DNA of 6,983 nt from Weeksellaceae bacterium (GTDB taxonomy: Bacteria > Bacteroidota > Bacteroidia > Flavobacteriales > Weeksellaceae). Position numbers and translations under genes: made by a program. The notes below the pieces were generated by a model. The model saw only the letters and a program-made list of their open reading frames with translations. It did not search any database and was not told the DNA's origin. Shown here one piece after another: positions 5,973-6,983 of the stretch; positions within the stretch are counted from its first letter, which is position 1; each line of letters begins with the position of its first letter. The stretch is from NCBI GenBank assembly GCA_028698395.1, contig JAQVDG010000104.1, forward strand, positions 1-6,983, given 5' to 3'.

Positions 5973-6005
5973 AAAAAGATTGGGTAATAATTTTTCATTC
6001 AATCT
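5973..6005 (-). terminator. Weak candidate terminator after the barstar gene
   Basis: On the minus strand AGATTG (6005-6000) can pair with CAATCT (5982-5977), followed by TTTT. The stem is only 6 bp with two G-C pairs and the loop is 17 nt and includes the barstar stop codon, so efficiency is doubtful. Confidence 0.22.
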
Positions 6006-6315
6006 CGTTGTCCCAATCATAATCACTGTTTTCATCATCGTAAATTTCCAAAAAATAAGAAAATTCAAAATCAGAAAGTTCTTCTTGGACACTTTCCATT
6101 ACTTCAATAATTTCTTCAAATTCATCCAATTGCAATAAATTCATATTGACAAATTCGATGGACAAAGGCATTTCTAAAAACCCGGTCAAAGCATCGTATA
6201 AAGCATCTAAATTAGCTCCGAAAAAATCAGGTAAAGCCAATTTTTCTTTAAATTTCCGATAAAATTCTTCCGGATTTTGAATTTGACTAAAATCAAAAAG
6301 CTCATTTTTTCTCAT
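5995..6315 (-). CDS. Barstar-family ribonuclease inhibitor (immunity protein)
   Basis: A 106-residue cytoplasmic protein of the barstar family, which blocks barnase-type RNases by placing acidic residues in the active site. The core FKEKLALPDFFGANLDALYDALTG (22-45) aligns closely with barstar [23 protein letters not shown]. D37 and D41 match barstar D35 and D39, the main barnase contacts; barstar W38 is Y40 here and W44 is F46. A glutamate near 74 may match barstar E76. The tail (about 92-106) is strongly acidic (DDENSDYDWDNEIE) and longer than in the B. amyloliquefaciens protein (about 89 residues). There is no signal peptide, so it stays in the cytosol. It starts 1 nt after the stop of the barnase-like gene, so synthesis of both is coupled and the inhibitor protects the producer from unexported enzyme. 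Confidence 0.93.
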   Translation of the reverse strand: MRKNELFDFSQIQNPEEFYRKFKEKLALPDFFGANLDALYDALTGFLEMPLSIEFVNMNLLQLDEFEEIIEVMESVQEELSDFEFSYFLEIYDDENSDYDWDNEIE

Positions 6316-6316
6316 T

Positions 6317-6775
6317 TTATTGTTTTTGAAAGGTTTTATAATGGTCTTTTGTAATGAAAATTAAACCGTCATCAGAATAAACTAAGCGTTCGCTGCCCCT
6401 TCGTCCGCAATTATAATTAATATCAGCTTCGTAATATTTTCTTCCAATTTGTTTTGGCAATTTCCCTTCCCGATTCCCAAAGAAATCACCACCGATGGCT
6501 TTTCCCGGAAGTACTTCGCATAAATTTCCTTTAGAAGCAATCCAACCACTTTTTTGTGCTTCTTTCTTGGTGATATAATAGGTGGGTAATTTTTGATTTT
6601 CTTTCAAATAAGTTATAACAATCTTCTCTTGAGTTAATTCATCAATCTTTTGTAAAGAAGTTGAATGATGCTCCGGCTGTGGATTCTCAAGCTTTTTTTC
6701 AGGTTGGGTAATATAAAAACCAATGAAAATCAACAAACCCGATAACAGAAGTAATTTGATGGTTTTAAAATTCAT
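6317..6775 (-). CDS. Barnase-type guanyl-preferring ribonuclease, exported or membrane-anchored
   Basis: A 152-residue protein with an N-terminal hydrophobic segment (residues 8-21, preceded by MNFKTIK), a polar linker (about 24-44), and a barnase-like domain (about 45-152). Landmarks are LPTYYITKKEAQKSGWIASK (63-82), PGKAIGGDFFGNREGKLP (90-107), YYEADINY (114-121) and KDHYKTF (143-149). By alignment to barnase the active site is intact: K70 (K27), E116 (E73, base), R126 (R83), R130 (R87) and H145 (H102, acid). Two cysteines, C86 and C123, are absent from barnase and could form a disulfide outside the cytoplasm. An open frame extends to 6928, but the segment upstream of 6775 overlaps the divergent promoter and has no family similarity, so I start at MNFKTIK. 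The hydrophobic segment lacks a sharp signal peptidase I site and could remain as an anchor. The inhibitor gene follows after 1 nt. Confidence 0.92.
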   Translation of the reverse strand: MNFKTIKLLLLSGLLIFIGFYITQPEKKLENPQPEHHSTSLQKIDELTQEKIVITYLKENQKLPTYYITKKEAQKSGWIASKGNLCEVLPGKAIGGDFFGNREGKLPKQIGRKYYEADINYNCGRRGSERLVYSDDGLIFITKDHYKTFQKQ

Positions 6776-6828
6776 TTGTATAGTGTTATAACAGAATAAA
6801 ATTGATACAAAGCAATTGAATTTTTGTG

Positions 6829-6836
6829 TAAATATA
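6829..6836 (-). promoter_or_regulatory. Possible -7 box of the barnase-barstar operon
   Basis: On the minus strand TATATTTA differs from TAnnTTTG only in the last base, with TTA 19 nt upstream in place of TTG. It would give a leader of about 45-50 nt. No better box is seen in the 157 bp between this operon and the divergent gene. Confidence 0.3.
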
Positions 6837-6887
6837 AATAAACACAATGAAAATTTAATAGGTTTGACCGGATGAACAAGCAAGCTT

Positions 6888-6918
6888 TTGCGCAAAATCA
6901 GAAAAAAATGTACTTTTG
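6888..6918 (+). promoter_or_regulatory. Promoter of the truncated gene at the right end
   Basis: TTG at 6888-6890 and TACTTTTG at 6911-6918, spaced 20 nt, match the flavobacterial consensus TTG-N17-23-TAnnTTTG in every fixed position. The -33 TTG lies within a perfect 12-bp palindrome, TTTTGCGCAAAA (6886-6897). Transcription would start near 6923, about 10 nt before the ATG. Confidence 0.7.
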
Positions 6919-6932
6919 TGCGAAACAAAAAA

Positions 6933-6983
6933 ATGATGGAGCTGATACTGAAAGAGAATTTCGTTGGAGAAACGAATGCGATT
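6933..6983 (+). CDS. Start of an unidentified gene (partial, 17 codons)
   Basis: An open frame beginning MMELILKENFVGETNAI runs off the window. Two adjacent ATGs (6933, 6936) are possible starts. The strong promoter ending at 6918 supports a real gene. Seventeen residues are too few to name a family; the first residues resemble those of ribosomal protein bL9 (MELILK), but the following residues do not continue that match. The gene is divergent from the barnase-barstar operon. Confidence 0.6.
   Translation, partial: MMELILKENFVGETNAI

Noticed and set aside
6776..6928. N-terminal extension of the barnase-like gene to 6928
   Set aside because: It would overlap the divergent promoter and add 51 residues before a normal hydrophobic export segment that starts at MNFKTIK.

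Overview
The window looks like chromosome of a Flavobacteriaceae member, most likely Flavobacterium or a close relative. The DNA is AT-rich. Upstream regions carry the Bacteroidota vegetative promoter box TAnnTTTG, genes lack clear Shine-Dalgarno sites, and the proteins (NupG-type permease, RlmD, CD225/DUF2752 pair) read as flavobacterial versions of their families. The genus is an inference from pattern, not from a search.

Left part, + strand (1-2224): the last 28 codons of a gene ending in a UVR motif (probably a bifunctional-nuclease protein), then a nucleoside:H+ symporter of the NupG family, then a small CD225/dispanin membrane protein whose stop overlaps the start of a DUF2752 membrane protein by 11 bp. 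A terminator-like hairpin with a T-run lies inside the first transmembrane segment of the DUF2752 gene.

Middle (2225-3370): a minus-strand lipoprotein gene of unknown family. Its signal peptide (lipobox LASC) is out of frame with the rest because of a run of nine A's; eight A's would restore a 234-residue lipoprotein. The roughly 310-bp region upstream of it carries its own TAnnTTTG box, a dyad in the leader, a 19-nt palindrome, and the promoter of the divergent rlmD gene. That box ends only 4 nt before the rlmD ATG, implying a leaderless or nearly leaderless mRNA.

Right part: rlmD (+, 3371-4789) converges, with 8 nt between stops, on a two-gene minus-strand operon encoding a DoxX-like four-helix membrane protein and an ECF sigma factor. 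A sequence resembling an ECF-type promoter precedes that operon. Next is a minus-strand barnase-barstar pair: an exported or membrane-anchored guanyl-type RNase with its active-site residues intact, followed after 1 nt by its inhibitor. The window closes with the first 17 codons of an unidentified + strand gene behind a good TTG-N20-TAnnTTTG promoter.

Most of the window is housekeeping or common accessory content. The items most worth a second look are the A9-frameshifted lipoprotein, the intragenic hairpin in the DUF2752 gene, the barnase-barstar operon, and the DoxX-sigma operon without a neighbouring anti-sigma gene. I do not see a mobile element, CRISPR array, tRNA or rRNA.
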